Virus record (IMG/VR): IMGVR_UViG_3300037117_000101
Coordinates: 1 to 64,000 of that record
Origin: a virus
Reading direction: 5' to 3' (one strand)
DNA: 64,000 nt
Below, piece by piece: positions 38,024 through 47,847 of this stretch. The notes beneath the pieces are model-generated. The model searched no databases and was not told the DNA's origin. It saw only the letters and a program-made list of their open reading frames with translations. Both the position numbers and the translations under genes were made by a program. Each line of letters opens with the position of its first letter. Position 1 is the stretch's first letter.

Positions 38024-40096
38024 ATGAACTTCCTTGAACGTGCGACGGCGACCGTCGCGAAGGGCGCTCCTGTCATCCGGCTCCGGCCACGTACGAAGAT
38101 CGCGGCAGACAGCGATTGGCCCTCCCTCGCCACAAAAGATCCCGTAGTTCTCGCACAATGGAACGAAGAGTCACCCGAAGCCAACTGCGCCGCAGTAGCC
38201 AGCGCCACGCTGGACGGCGTGTGGTTCTTCGAGATCGACGACCCATCCGTGCCGGGGCGCATCGAAGCCGAGACCGGCCAGAAGATTCCCCTCACCTATC
38301 GTGTCCGCAGCCGTCCGGGGCGCGGCCACTATTACTGGAAACAGAACGCCGTATCCGTCGCCATGGGCAACGTGGCCCAAGGCTTCGTCAAGAACGGGGA
38401 CTTCTCTGTTCGCGTGGATCGAGAGTACGTGGTCGCGGCAGGTTCGATTCACCCCATCTCAGGAGACCCCTACGAGGTTGTTTGCACGGCGCCCATCATC
38501 GAGGCCCCGCTCTTTTTGACTGATTGGATCAAGGCCCAACGAATCGAGAAGGCCAAGATAGGAACACGCCTGCCGGGAGACCCCAAGATTCCGCACGGCC
38601 AGATCAACAGTCATCTCGTCTCGATCATCGGGACGTTCATCGCCAAGGCCGTCCCTCAGGAAGCAGCCGAGGCCGCGATATTGGCGTGGACCCACGAGAA
38701 CTGCGAGGAGCCGATCAACGAGGACAAGGTTCTTCAAGACGTGCGCGGCATGTACGGTCGGTATCCTCTCGGAAGTCTGATGAAAGACACAGTGTTGTTC
38801 GGCGACAAGCCTGCGGGGCAAACCGCATACGGCATCGCGCCCGCCACGCCCCTCGCTCCGCTCACAGAGGAAGAGGCTGAAGAGCAACTTGAACTGAAGC
38901 TGCCGCCCTATCCCATCTTCCCCAAGTGGGTGATGCTTGGCACCTCGATCTATGATGGGCTGGTAGAACCATTTTGCAGAGTCAACAGTCGGTATGAAGA
39001 GTACATGTTCATGCCCGCCATGGCCCTGATGTTGAATTATGTCGCCAACAAAATTCGCGTGGAGCAGAAGCAATTAATCCCGTCGCTCTTTATGGTCCTC
39101 ATTGGCCGAAAGGGGAAGATCATCAAATCCAGTTCGGTCGAGAGCGCCATCGAGTATTTCAAGTATGCGGGGATGGTCGAGCACGGTAACACCTCGATGG
39201 AGAACGCGAACAGCAAGGCTCTCGTGTGGGAGATCGGATCGCCCGAAGGATTGGGCCTTGAGATGTCGCGGCTCAAGTGCCGCAATGGAATTCTATTTTA
39301 CGACGAACTGAGCACGCTGACCAATAAAGCTGGCATCGACGGCAGCACACTGACGTCCCGGCTACTGGCGCTCTACGAATCTGGCAAGTTCCAGAACCTG
39401 ATCAAATCCAAGAAGGAAAGTTTCTCGTTCGATCCCGGGAGTTATTGCGTGTCTCTGATCGCGTGCTGCACCGACAAGAACTTCACCACGCACTGGTCAA
39501 AGTTGTCGGGCCGGTCCTCAGGACTCGATGAAAGGTTCTTCTTTTTGTATCAACCCGAGAAGTTCAAGGCTCTGTCCCCTCAGATTCATGTGGCGACTCA
39601 GGAGGGCGCGCTGATCACACGCAAGCGTGTGGATGCGGCTATTGCGCAAGGCGTATTCAAGATCGAGAACCTTACACCATTACAGGAAGCTATGGCAAAG
39701 GGCGTCGAGAACCGCGAAGAAATCCGGGCCGAGAAGTTCGCGTTGTATTTCGCCATTGACTTGGGCCGGGACGAGATCGACTGTGATTGCATCGAACGAG
39801 CCCTCGCGCTTGTCGAGTATGAGAAAGCTGTCAAGAAATATGTACAGACGTATGAAGCAACAACGAAAGAGGGCGCTGTGCAAATGGAATTGCGTCTTCT
39901 CCTAAAGCGCAGTGGTGGCGAAATGTCGATGCGCAACGTTACACGCGCGATGCATCCCGAGCGGGGCGGCACCTCGCTATGGAATCAGGCGTATCAAGGA
40001 CTGCTCAAGAACCGCATCATCAAGGAAGTAGGCACTGGCAAGAGGGGCGACCCCAAGCGAGTGGTTCTTTTGCAGGACATTGAAGACGAAGACTAA
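38024..40096 (+). CDS. Primase-polymerase with helicase-like C-terminal region
   Basis: A 690-residue protein. N-terminal ~190 residues form a bifunctional primase/polymerase (Prim-Pol) domain: VWFFEIDDPSVPG (acidic metal site), YRVRSRPGRGHYYWK (histidine motif) and EYVVAAGSIHPISGDPYEV. A middle helical linker leads to a ~350-residue ATPase-like region with VLIGRKGKIIKSSS in the place of a Walker A and ILFYDELSTL in the place of Walker B, resembling phage DUF3987-type modules. Makes primers and perhaps unwinds at the fork. Start ATG at 38024 after AAAAGGAC. Confidence 0.82.
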   Translation: MNFLERATATVAKGAPVIRLRPRTKIAADSDWPSLATKDPVVLAQWNEESPEANCAAVASATLDGVWFFEIDDPSVPGRIEAETGQKIPLTYRVRSRPGRGHYYWKQNAVSVAMGNVAQGFVKNGDFSVRVDREYVVAAGSIHPISGDPYEVVCTAPIIEAPLFLTDWIKAQRIEKAKIGTRLPGDPKIPHGQINSHLVSIIGTFIAKAVPQEAAEAAILAWTHENCEEPINEDKVLQDVRGMYGRYPLGSLMKDTVLFGDKPAGQTAYGIAPATPLAPLTEEEAEEQLELKLPPYPIFPKWVMLGTSIYDGLVEPFCRVNSRYEEYMFMPAMALMLNYVANKIRVEQKQLIPSLFMVLIGRKGKIIKSSSVESAIEYFKYAGMVEHGNTSMENANSKALVWEIGSPEGLGLEMSRLKCRNGILFYDELSTLTNKAGIDGSTLTSRLLALYESGKFQNLIKSKKESFSFDPGSYCVSLIACCTDKNFTTHWSKLSGRSSGLDERFFFLYQPEKFKALSPQIHVATQEGALITRKRVDAAIAQGVFKIENLTPLQEAMAKGVENREEIRAEKFALYFAIDLGRDEIDCDCIERALALVEYEKAVKKYVQTYEATTKEGAVQMELRLLLKRSGGEMSMRNVTRAMHPERGGTSLWNQAYQGLLKNRIIKEVGTGKRGDPKRVVLLQDIEDED

Positions 40097-40113
40097 ACCA
40101 GAAAAGAGCGCAA

Positions 40114-40947
40114 ATGAAAAAAGACAAAAGTAAGCGAGCGCCCGAAAAAGACGAAGTCGAAATTCAAACCTGTTTCGCTGTGGGAAAAGAATCTTTTGAA
40201 TACGTAAAGAGACCCCCACAACCGTTTATGACGGGAATTATAGACCCGGATTGGCCGTATACAGTGGCTCCGGGAATGAAAGACGGTGCAGGTAAACTCT
40301 CGGGGTTTACACGCAATCGAGACACCGAGAAAAACCAATACAAAGAAATCGAACCACTCTCTATAGAAGATTTGGGTAAGTTGCCGGTCGGCGATCTAAT
40401 AGGTGGATACCTATTTATGTGGACAGTCTCTCCTTTTTTGATCGGAGGGTTGAAAGGCCACGATGAATCGGCGACTAATTATCTGATTAAGTCGTGGGGC
40501 TTCGAAGCATGTTCCACCATTACATGGGCGAAGTGGGATAAGGATAGGAATGCTGGTTACGGAGGTGTGGGATTTTGGTTTTTGGGAAATGCTGAGTTTT
40601 GTATCGTAGCTAAAAAATCGGGAATGCCATCTATTCGAACAGGAACTTCTAGCCTATTAGTAGAGGGAGAAAATTCTAGCCCTTTGTTAGTCGAGTCGAA
40701 ACAAAGACACTCGTCCAAGCCTCGGAGTATTCATGCTTTGGCAGAACGTCGTTTCCCGGGGCCGTATTTAGAGATTTTCGGTCGCTACGGCGGCGTTCAA
40801 ATACCCAAGACAAAAAATGGAGTAACGGAAAAAATAACAGTAGACTTCGGACCCCCTCCTTCAGGGTGGCGTGTTATGGGTAGCGAAGCCCCGGGAGACG
40901 GACAGGACATACGAAAATCGATGGACGATGCTATTTTATTTCCTTGA
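40114..40947 (+). CDS. MT-A70-type DNA adenine methyltransferase
   Basis: A 277-residue protein. The catalytic motif is GIIDPDWPY (D44-P-D-W47), a variant of DPPW. YLFMWTVSPFLIGGL, WGFEACSTITWAKWD, LGNAEFCIVAKKSG, HSSKPRSIHALAERRFPGP and LEIFGRY follow in the order of MT-A70 enzymes. Expected to place N6-methyl on adenine and protect phage DNA. Clearly more A/T-rich than the genes around it, as is the following pair, suggesting joint transfer. Confidence 0.82.
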   Translation: MKKDKSKRAPEKDEVEIQTCFAVGKESFEYVKRPPQPFMTGIIDPDWPYTVAPGMKDGAGKLSGFTRNRDTEKNQYKEIEPLSIEDLGKLPVGDLIGGYLFMWTVSPFLIGGLKGHDESATNYLIKSWGFEACSTITWAKWDKDRNAGYGGVGFWFLGNAEFCIVAKKSGMPSIRTGTSSLLVEGENSSPLLVESKQRHSSKPRSIHALAERRFPGPYLEIFGRYGGVQIPKTKNGVTEKITVDFGPPPSGWRVMGSEAPGDGQDIRKSMDDAILFP

Positions 40948-40972
40948 CAAAAAGGCAAAAAAGGAGTAGATT
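40944..40972 (+). promoter_or_regulatory. Sigma-70 promoter
   Basis: TTGACA, 17 bp of A-rich spacer, TAGATT, overlapping the stop of the methylase gene and 35 bp before the next ATG. Confidence 0.7.
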
Positions 40973-41006
40973 GGTCTTGTATGAAATCTTCGGCTAGGAG
41001 GACAAA

Positions 41007-41588
41007 ATGAATACGAGAGTAGGACATCCAAAATACCCCGAACTCGGTGTAGGCGAAGTAATCAACGAAACGAACGGCAAAGCAACAGTGGAGTTCGAAG
41101 ACAAAACGATTGTGTTTCCTTTAGTGGATTTAGAAGTCATCCCGTCGCGTGATGTGGTATACGCCTACCGAGACGGAGAAAAAATAGCGCTGGGGGAAGT
41201 GAAGAAAGAGCAGATCGACTTCGTGGTCGCGCAATCGCAAGACTGGGTATCAGTAGACGATCTAGTCAAGAAAGTAACAAAGCATTTTTCCGAATACACA
41301 ATGGAGGACGGGTCTCCCCTGAACCAAGGCGGCTTTGACCCAATGTTTTGTGTGTCGCGTAAGAATCCCGGTATTCTCATACGAACGGGTAAACTTATTT
41401 TTAGTAAGGCCCCGAAAAATAGCGGCTGCCAGTGGTTGTTTAAGTCTAGGGCGGCAGCATCACAGCAGGAAATATTGGCAGCGGTAGATTGCGCACTAGC
41501 AAAAGACAAATTCGTTTTCGCGGAGACCACTGATGCAAATAGCGATAGACTCGGAGTTCAAGCGGTTGATTCCTGCGTTACTGCCTGA
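41007..41588 (+). CDS. Hypothetical 193-aa protein with Tudor-like start
   Basis: Residues 1-50 (TRVGHPKYPELGVGEVINE ... KATVEFEDK) look like the small CarD/Tudor-like barrel seen at the end of UvrD helicases. A second domain follows with VSVDDLVKKVTKHF and SGCQWLFKSR. AGGAGG precedes the ATG. Overlaps the ParB-methylase gene by 56 bp and shares its A/T-rich composition. Function unknown. Confidence 0.55.
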   Translation: MNTRVGHPKYPELGVGEVINETNGKATVEFEDKTIVFPLVDLEVIPSRDVVYAYRDGEKIALGEVKKEQIDFVVAQSQDWVSVDDLVKKVTKHFSEYTMEDGSPLNQGGFDPMFCVSRKNPGILIRTGKLIFSKAPKNSGCQWLFKSRAAASQQEILAAVDCALAKDKFVFAETTDANSDRLGVQAVDSCVTA

Positions 41589-42780
41589 GGAGTTCAGGCA
41601 ACTAGAAGCGAACATTCTTCAAGACGGCGAGATTACGGTGCCGCTCGCTATCTGGAAGTCGGGGGGCAAGAATATCTTGCTCGACGGTCACAACCGCTTC
41701 AAGATTGCCGAGAAGAATGGTCTCAAGTTCTCTACAACCGAGATCAAAAAGCCCGACCGCGACAACGCGAAACTTTGGGTTTTGAACCACCAACTAGGGC
41801 GTAGAAACCTGACCGATGATGTACGGCTCGTTTTAGTGGGTAAGCGATTGGACTCAGAGGTAGCCATATCCAATAGCGAGCGTGCAGCTAAAGCAGGAAA
41901 AACCGGAGGAAAAGGCCGCCCTAAAAACAATAACTCGGAGGCCCAAAAGTCCCCCAAGCTAAAAACGGCAACCATTAGGAAACGAAAAAGGATAGCAAAG
42001 GAAGAAAATGTTTCAGAAAAACGGCTTCGCGCTCTTCAAAAAGTTAAAAAAGACGCCCCTGAGCTAGAGTCTCTCGTTCAAGACCAGATTATTACGTTCA
42101 ACGAAGCTAAAAAATTATCTTCTCTGTCCGGTGTCGCCCGCACGACTGCGGTTTCTCTAGTAAAGACAGGAACAGACGTGCGTGCGGCTATTCGAACAGC
42201 CAAGAAAGAAGACTACAACACAGCGGTCGCGGCAGCTAAGCCGAAGGAGTTAGAGGGTACTTATCGTATTCTTTATGCCGATCCGCCGTGGAAGTACATC
42301 GGCCTGAATAAAATGGACGAACACGGGCATGCCGAGCGGCATTACGACTGTTTAGATGACGATCAACTCAAGAAGTATAAGGTGAGCGGAAAGCGACTGG
42401 TGCGCGACATGGCCGACAAGAACGCCGTACTCTTCCTGTGGGTTACATCGCCTTTACTTGAGCGGTGTTTTGCGATCATCGAAGCGTGGGGTTTTGAGTA
42501 TAAGTCTTCGTTTGTGTGGGACAAGGTGAAACACAATATGGGCCATTACAACTCTGTCCGTCACGAACTACTTTTGATTGCAACACGGGGTTCTTGTAAG
42601 CCCGATGTATCGAAGTTGGTGGATTCGGTGCAATCAATAGGGCGCACAAAACATTCGGAGAAGCCGGAAGAGTTCCGCAAAATCATTGAGGGCTTATATG
42701 ACCACGGCAGAAAGCTTGAGCTGTTTCGGCGCGGTACAGCTCCTGCGGGATGGGATATTGCAGGAAACGAAGCGGTTTAA
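41533..42780 (+). CDS. ParB-like nuclease fused to MT-A70 methyltransferase
   Basis: A 415-residue fusion. Residues 1-100 are a ParB/Spo0J-type domain with LLDGHNRFKIAE. The middle (~100-235) is basic and helical with an HTH-like segment. Residues ~240-415 are an MT-A70 methylase: ILYADPPWKYIG (D250-P-P-W253), VLFLWVTSPLLERC, WGFEYKSSFVWDK, RHELLLIATRGSC, RTKHSEKPEEFRKII and LELFRRG. The ParB part probably reads DNA or helps target methylation. The second adenine methylase in tandem. Confidence 0.87.
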   Translation: MQIAIDSEFKRLIPALLPEEFRQLEANILQDGEITVPLAIWKSGGKNILLDGHNRFKIAEKNGLKFSTTEIKKPDRDNAKLWVLNHQLGRRNLTDDVRLVLVGKRLDSEVAISNSERAAKAGKTGGKGRPKNNNSEAQKSPKLKTATIRKRKRIAKEENVSEKRLRALQKVKKDAPELESLVQDQIITFNEAKKLSSLSGVARTTAVSLVKTGTDVRAAIRTAKKEDYNTAVAAAKPKELEGTYRILYADPPWKYIGLNKMDEHGHAERHYDCLDDDQLKKYKVSGKRLVRDMADKNAVLFLWVTSPLLERCFAIIEAWGFEYKSSFVWDKVKHNMGHYNSVRHELLLIATRGSCKPDVSKLVDSVQSIGRTKHSEKPEEFRKIIEGLYDHGRKLELFRRGTAPAGWDIAGNEAV

Positions 42781-42796
42781 GGTATAAGGGGCCGCA

Positions 42797-44956
42797 GTGA
42801 AGACTCTGTACATCGACTTCGAAACCAGATCGACTGCGCAGTTGAGCGGACCCAAATCCGTGGGGTTGTACAACTACGCCACCGACCCGTCCACGAAAGC
42901 CCTGATGCTGGGCTGGGCGATTGACGAAGGCGAAGTTCAGATGTGGCTTTGCGAAGAAGAGCCCGTCCCGAAGGAACTGTACCACGCGCTTAACGATCCT
43001 CTCGTGCAGATCGTCGCGTTCAACAGCGCGTTCGAGCGTTACATCTTCAAGTTTGTGTTGGGCGTCACACTTCCCGTTCGTCGTTTCCAAGACCCGCAGG
43101 CCAGCGCGCGTTACTTATCGTTGCCCGCATCTTTGGAAGATGTCTCCATCATTCTGGGTCTGCCGCGCGACTACGCCAAGGAAGCGGACGGCAAGCGCCT
43201 AATCAACATTTTCTGTATGCCCTCGAAGCGCAAGAAGAAAAGGGGCGAGCCCGTCGAGTACTATTTCCGCGATAAGGAAACGGACCCCGAGGATTGGGCG
43301 AAGTTCATCGAGTACTGTCGGCAGGACGTGGTAGCCGAGCGCGAAGTCATGCGCCGCGAGGTGCTGCTGGGCGTGATGCCTCTGCCGCCCAAGGAGCGCG
43401 AAGTCTGGATATTCGACCAGACGGTCAATGACCGAGGCATGCCGACGAACGTGGAGTTCGTTACCAAGGCATTCAAGATCGCCGGAATCGCGAAAAAAGC
43501 CGCCTTGGACACCCAGAACAAACTCACGGGATTGGCGAACGCGAATTCGGGCGACCAGTTGATACCTTGGTTGACAGAGCGAGGCTACGCCGAGGAGTCC
43601 ATCGAGAAAGATTTCGTGGCTTCGGAGTTGAAGAACAACACGAACTTGACTCCACTATGCCGAGAAGTTCTGCTCAACAGGCAGACGGCAGCCAGCACAT
43701 CCTATACGAAGTTCGCGACGATTCTCCGACAAGTCTCCCCGGATAAGAGATTGCGGAACCTGTTCACATTCATGGGCAGCGCGCGCTGCGGTCGATGGTC
43801 AAGCACGGCGCTCCAATTCCACAACATGGCGCGACCCGACGAACGATTCGAGGACGAGGACAACGTCAACATGGCCCGTGCCATGGTTATGGCCGACGAT
43901 TATGAAGCCATAGAGAAACAATTCGGGCATCCGACGCCTGAGAAGCCGGACCCGGGCGCGGTGTTATCGGTAATCAAGTCACTTCTGCGTACGGCATTCG
44001 AAACCCAAGACGGCAACGAGTTCGCGGTGGCCGACGAGAACGCAATCGAAACGCGCGTGGGCGCATGGGTATCGGGGTGCCAGCCTCTGCTAGATGTGTT
44101 CCACAAGGGTCGCGACCCGTATATCGATTTCGCGATGAAGACGACTCAGATTCCGTACGAGACTTTGGAGTTCGATCTCAAAAACAAGAAGGACCCCATT
44201 CGGCGCGGCGCGGCGAAGAAGCACAGGCAGCAGGCCAAGCCGGGCGTGCTGGGCTGTGTCTATCGCATGGGCGCTGCGACCCTCCGAGAATACGCAGAAG
44301 GCTATGGCGTCGTAATGTCGCTGGAACAGGCTCAGATCATCGTAGACGTGTTCCGCGAGTCGTACAAGGAGATCGTCCAGTTCTGGTACATCTTGGAAGA
44401 GGCCGTTGACGACGTGCTCAAGGGCGCGAATACGGTTCGCAACGTAGGCCCCAACGGCTGCATCAAGATTGACAAGATTCCTATCCGAAGTCGGCACCCC
44501 ATCCTTCGGATTCAGTTGCCCAGCGGTCGCTATCTGCACTATATGGACGCGCGCATCGAGAGCACCAAGATGCCTTGGACGCGCGAGACTAACGATCTGG
44601 ATACTCTCGGTGTTCCGATCCGTGTGGATGTTTACAAACCCACGCTGGTATACGCAGGTCAGGACCAGAAGACGCACGGCTGGGGCGTAGTCACATCGCA
44701 CGGCGGCAAGGTTTTCGAAAACATTGTGCAGGGCATCGCGCGAGACGTGCTGGCGCATGTGCTCCTGAAGTTCGAGAACGAACGAGGGCTGCCGATTTGC
44801 GGGCATGTGCATGACGAAGGGGTAACAGAGAAAAGTACCGATCCTTTTGCGCCCGGGGTGAGGGAGATGGAGTGGGAGATGTCCCAGCCGATTTACTGGG
44901 CACCGGGTCTTCCTCTGAAGGGCGACGGTTTTGAAAGCACGTATTATCACAAATAA
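42797..44956 (+). CDS. Family A DNA polymerase
   Basis: A 719-residue replicative polymerase. N-terminal proofreading domain with exo I TLYIDFETRS (D7, E9), VAFNSAFERYI and YCRQDVVAERE. Polymerase motifs: A is FAVADENAIETRVGAW (usual D-Y/F-S-x-I-E-x-R, here with E after the D), B is KKHRQQAKPGVLGCVYRMG, C is CGHVHDEGV. No 5'-3' exonuclease domain. Start GTG after AAGGGG. Central enzyme of the phage replisome with the Prim-Pol. Confidence 0.93.
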   Translation: MKTLYIDFETRSTAQLSGPKSVGLYNYATDPSTKALMLGWAIDEGEVQMWLCEEEPVPKELYHALNDPLVQIVAFNSAFERYIFKFVLGVTLPVRRFQDPQASARYLSLPASLEDVSIILGLPRDYAKEADGKRLINIFCMPSKRKKKRGEPVEYYFRDKETDPEDWAKFIEYCRQDVVAEREVMRREVLLGVMPLPPKEREVWIFDQTVNDRGMPTNVEFVTKAFKIAGIAKKAALDTQNKLTGLANANSGDQLIPWLTERGYAEESIEKDFVASELKNNTNLTPLCREVLLNRQTAASTSYTKFATILRQVSPDKRLRNLFTFMGSARCGRWSSTALQFHNMARPDERFEDEDNVNMARAMVMADDYEAIEKQFGHPTPEKPDPGAVLSVIKSLLRTAFETQDGNEFAVADENAIETRVGAWVSGCQPLLDVFHKGRDPYIDFAMKTTQIPYETLEFDLKNKKDPIRRGAAKKHRQQAKPGVLGCVYRMGAATLREYAEGYGVVMSLEQAQIIVDVFRESYKEIVQFWYILEEAVDDVLKGANTVRNVGPNGCIKIDKIPIRSRHPILRIQLPSGRYLHYMDARIESTKMPWTRETNDLDTLGVPIRVDVYKPTLVYAGQDQKTHGWGVVTSHGGKVFENIVQGIARDVLAHVLLKFENERGLPICGHVHDEGVTEKSTDPFAPGVREMEWEMSQPIYWAPGLPLKGDGFESTYYHK

Positions 44957-44965
44957 GGAGACAAA

Positions 44966-46273
44966 ATGGCAAACAAGAAAAAATTCATCCCGCTCACAAG
45001 TCTGGATAATCTGAGCGACGCACAGAAGACTGAGTACAAGGTTAACGCGTGCGAGTATTTCGAGATTCCGCCCGAGTTGAGCCTGCTAGAATTCATGTGG
45101 CTGGACTCAGGTGACGCCGGTCGCCACCTCGTGCTCTACGCCAAGAAGGGCGCTACGGATATCATGAGGGGCAACCGCGGAATCTCTGTTGACGAGATCC
45201 GGGAAGTGGTGGGCGACGGCTCCATCATGTTCATCGCCAAGGGCCACGACAAGACAGGCCGCACAGACGTGGCCGTAGGCGCCGCAGACACCCGGGGCCG
45301 CAGTGGCAAGTACCTGTCGGACGCAATCATGACAGCGCAAACGCGCGCTACCCGCCGCCTCACGCTTCAATTCGTAGGCGGGGGCCTGCTCGACGAGTCA
45401 GAAGTTCAGAACACGACCACGGACATCTCCCGCGCAACTCAGCCCTTGGCCGAAATCGCAGCCCCGGCTTCGCTCTCACCCAATCCTTCGGCGGGCCGCG
45501 ATGTGACTCCTATGAAAGTTGGAGACACGGTGCAGATGCCAAACGGGCAAGTCTTGCCGGTTGTCGAAGCCGGAACGTCCTCCATCGATCCGAAAATCAT
45601 TGCTGCGGGCGACAGTCTAGTGAAAAATATTATCGAAGCCACCAACGCGACTATTGCCGCCGCAATCGCAGAAGAGCCCAAGAAACGTCGTCGCCGGAAG
45701 AAGGGCGAAGTCGTGTTGGAATCGCCGGGTCAACCTGAACCTGTTTGGGTGAAGCAATGTCTGGCGTGTCACGTGCCGGTGCACGAAGGGCCGCATCCCG
45801 ACAATCCTACATCGATAATTTACGTCAACGAAGATGGGAAGCCTCACGTTTGCCTCAACCCTCCTTCCCCTCCTTCCCCTCCCACGCCTGCGCAACAGGC
45901 TGCTGCGGAGGCCCTAGCAACCATAAATGCCACTAAGCTAATCGGAGACCCCATGGTTGAACCGCCACCGCCACCCCGCGTCGAACTGAAGGACCAGCCC
46001 AACGCCGAACAGATCAAGGTTTTCAAGGATCGTTTGTTCAACTATACGAACATAATTCTGAAACAAGGCAAGATGATCCCGTGCGAAGGCATCGGGGGCA
46101 TCGCGCAGAAGATGTTATTCTTCGTGAAGGCCATGTTCGCCACAGCGGAAACGAAACACCTAACTGTCAACCAGTGGGAATCTTTCTTGGGATTCCTTGA
46201 CGAGAAGTATGCAGAGATTGGCGCCGAAGGGCTCGTGAAGTTGATCAATCAGAAAATCGGGGCCAAAGAGTAA
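44966..46273 (+). CDS. Recombination/annealing-like protein
   Basis: A 435-residue protein. The N-terminal ~160 residues contain YAKKGATDIMRGNRGISVDEI, VAVGAADTRGRSG and YLSDAIMTAQTRATRRLTLQFVG, a set I recognise from phage proteins next to exonucleases that are thought to be single-strand annealing proteins. The middle is a basic/Pro-rich linker with a CLACHVPVHEGPH zinc-like motif, and the C-terminal ~100 residues are helical. A RecB-like nuclease gene four genes downstream could be its partner. Start ATG after AAGGAGA. Confidence 0.5.
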   Translation: MANKKKFIPLTSLDNLSDAQKTEYKVNACEYFEIPPELSLLEFMWLDSGDAGRHLVLYAKKGATDIMRGNRGISVDEIREVVGDGSIMFIAKGHDKTGRTDVAVGAADTRGRSGKYLSDAIMTAQTRATRRLTLQFVGGGLLDESEVQNTTTDISRATQPLAEIAAPASLSPNPSAGRDVTPMKVGDTVQMPNGQVLPVVEAGTSSIDPKIIAAGDSLVKNIIEATNATIAAAIAEEPKKRRRRKKGEVVLESPGQPEPVWVKQCLACHVPVHEGPHPDNPTSIIYVNEDGKPHVCLNPPSPPSPPTPAQQAAAEALATINATKLIGDPMVEPPPPPRVELKDQPNAEQIKVFKDRLFNYTNIILKQGKMIPCEGIGGIAQKMLFFVKAMFATAETKHLTVNQWESFLGFLDEKYAEIGAEGLVKLINQKIGAKE

Positions 46274-47847
46274 TGGAACTCAACGCAGAACAGAAAGCGT
46301 GTGTCGAGGCTATAGACGGCGTTTGGGTAGCCGTCTCAGGCCCCGGCACAGGAAAAACTACGACTCTTGTTCAGCGCCATTTGGCTATGCTGATGCGTGG
46401 AATTTCATCTCGGGACATTTTGAATCTGAGTTTTACTTCTGCGGCTGCTGAGGCCATGGTGAAGAAGGTTGGCCTGCTGGACGCCGACAAGGTGTTCCGC
46501 ACTTTCCACAGTTTCTGCATGGAACTGCTACGGCAGGAGCGAAGCAATTTGTCTTTTCCTCTATGCGATACAGTGATTCCGGTGGGCATGGAGGATTACA
46601 AACTGCTGTTCGATCTTGTGAAGCGTTATCCCGCGATTCGAAACTTCAACGCGCTGAAGGAATATTTGTCGGACTGGAAGCGCCAGAACATCGACCCCGA
46701 CGAGGCCATGGATAGATCCCGCAACAACGGCATCGAATACTTTTACGCTTTGGCTTACTCCGATTACGAAAAGGAATGTCGCGAGCAGGGGTGGCTGGAC
46801 TTCGACAGCGTGATGCAGGAGACGCTGGCGTTGCTGGAATCCAACGCCGAGGTCCGTGCGAAATGGCAGCGCAAGTACATTGCCGTGGATGAGTGTCAAG
46901 ATACGGACGTGGTTCAGTTCCGCATCCTGCAACTCCTGTTCAATGGCAACATCTTTGTCGTAGGCGACGAGAACCAATTGATCTACGAATGGCGCTCCGC
47001 GCAGAGCGGAAACCTGACCAACTTCGCCCAGAAGTTCCCGGGAGCCAACACGTTGTACATCGGTAAGAATTACCGCAGCACCCAAAAGTTGGTCGAATTT
47101 TTCAAAGCTATTCTGCCCAAGGATAACGGCATCGCGTCACGCATGATGACAGACAACGAAGAGGGTATCGGCCCCGTCTTCAAGAAGTACTCCGATGATC
47201 ATGAGGAAGCTTACTGGGTTCTGGCGCAGATCACCGATCCCGAGAACACCGCGATACTGGCGCGCACCAACCGCCAACTTTTCATCTATCACCGCATCTG
47301 CACGATGCGCAGCATCAAGTACAAAATATTGGGGAAGAAGGACTTCTTTGATCAAAACGAGGTTCGAAAGCTTCTTACATATGCTAAAGAGGTAGACAGC
47401 AATCAGCCTGCTGCGCAAGTGTTGAAGGGATTAATCGAGAAGCACCGCATGCTTGAAGTATATAAGCACAGTGTAACGAAAGATTCAAACCCTATCGAGA
47501 ATTTGAACAGCGTTGTAACTCTGGCTGGCACGAAGGGCGGAACCATCAAGGAGTTCATAGAGTATTTGCGCAAGCGTTCGCATGGGCGCAAGAATGCGAA
47601 AGGATTGACTCTAAGTACAGTACACCAAGCAAAAGGAAGAGAGTGGGAAAATGTCTTTATTGTGGGGGCCGAACAGGGGCGGATGCCACATAAGGACGGG
47701 GAGTTGGAAGAGGAAACCAGAATTTTCTATGTTGCAGCGACAAGGGCGGCTCACCTCTTACACATCAGTTACTCAGGACGCCATAGTATGTTCTTGGAGC
47801 CGTTCAAGGATCAGATTCAGAATTTGTCGAATTCGGAGACGTTATGA
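46273..47847 (+). CDS. UvrD/Rep-type superfamily 1 helicase
   Basis: A 524-residue SF1A helicase. Motif I VSGPGTGKTT (21-30), Ia LNLSFTSAAAEAM, Ib FHSF, II YIAVDECQDTD, III VFVVGDENQLIYEWRSA (as FVVGDENQ), IV KNYRSTQ, V LSTVHQAKGREWENVFI and VI RIFYVAATRAAHLL are all present. Somewhat shorter than UvrD (about 720), lacking large 2B insertions. Unwinds DNA in replication or recombination. Starts in a TAATG overlap. Confidence 0.92.
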   Translation: MELNAEQKACVEAIDGVWVAVSGPGTGKTTTLVQRHLAMLMRGISSRDILNLSFTSAAAEAMVKKVGLLDADKVFRTFHSFCMELLRQERSNLSFPLCDTVIPVGMEDYKLLFDLVKRYPAIRNFNALKEYLSDWKRQNIDPDEAMDRSRNNGIEYFYALAYSDYEKECREQGWLDFDSVMQETLALLESNAEVRAKWQRKYIAVDECQDTDVVQFRILQLLFNGNIFVVGDENQLIYEWRSAQSGNLTNFAQKFPGANTLYIGKNYRSTQKLVEFFKAILPKDNGIASRMMTDNEEGIGPVFKKYSDDHEEAYWVLAQITDPENTAILARTNRQLFIYHRICTMRSIKYKILGKKDFFDQNEVRKLLTYAKEVDSNQPAAQVLKGLIEKHRMLEVYKHSVTKDSNPIENLNSVVTLAGTKGGTIKEFIEYLRKRSHGRKNAKGLTLSTVHQAKGREWENVFIVGAEQGRMPHKDGELEEETRIFYVAATRAAHLLHISYSGRHSMFLEPFKDQIQNLSNSETL

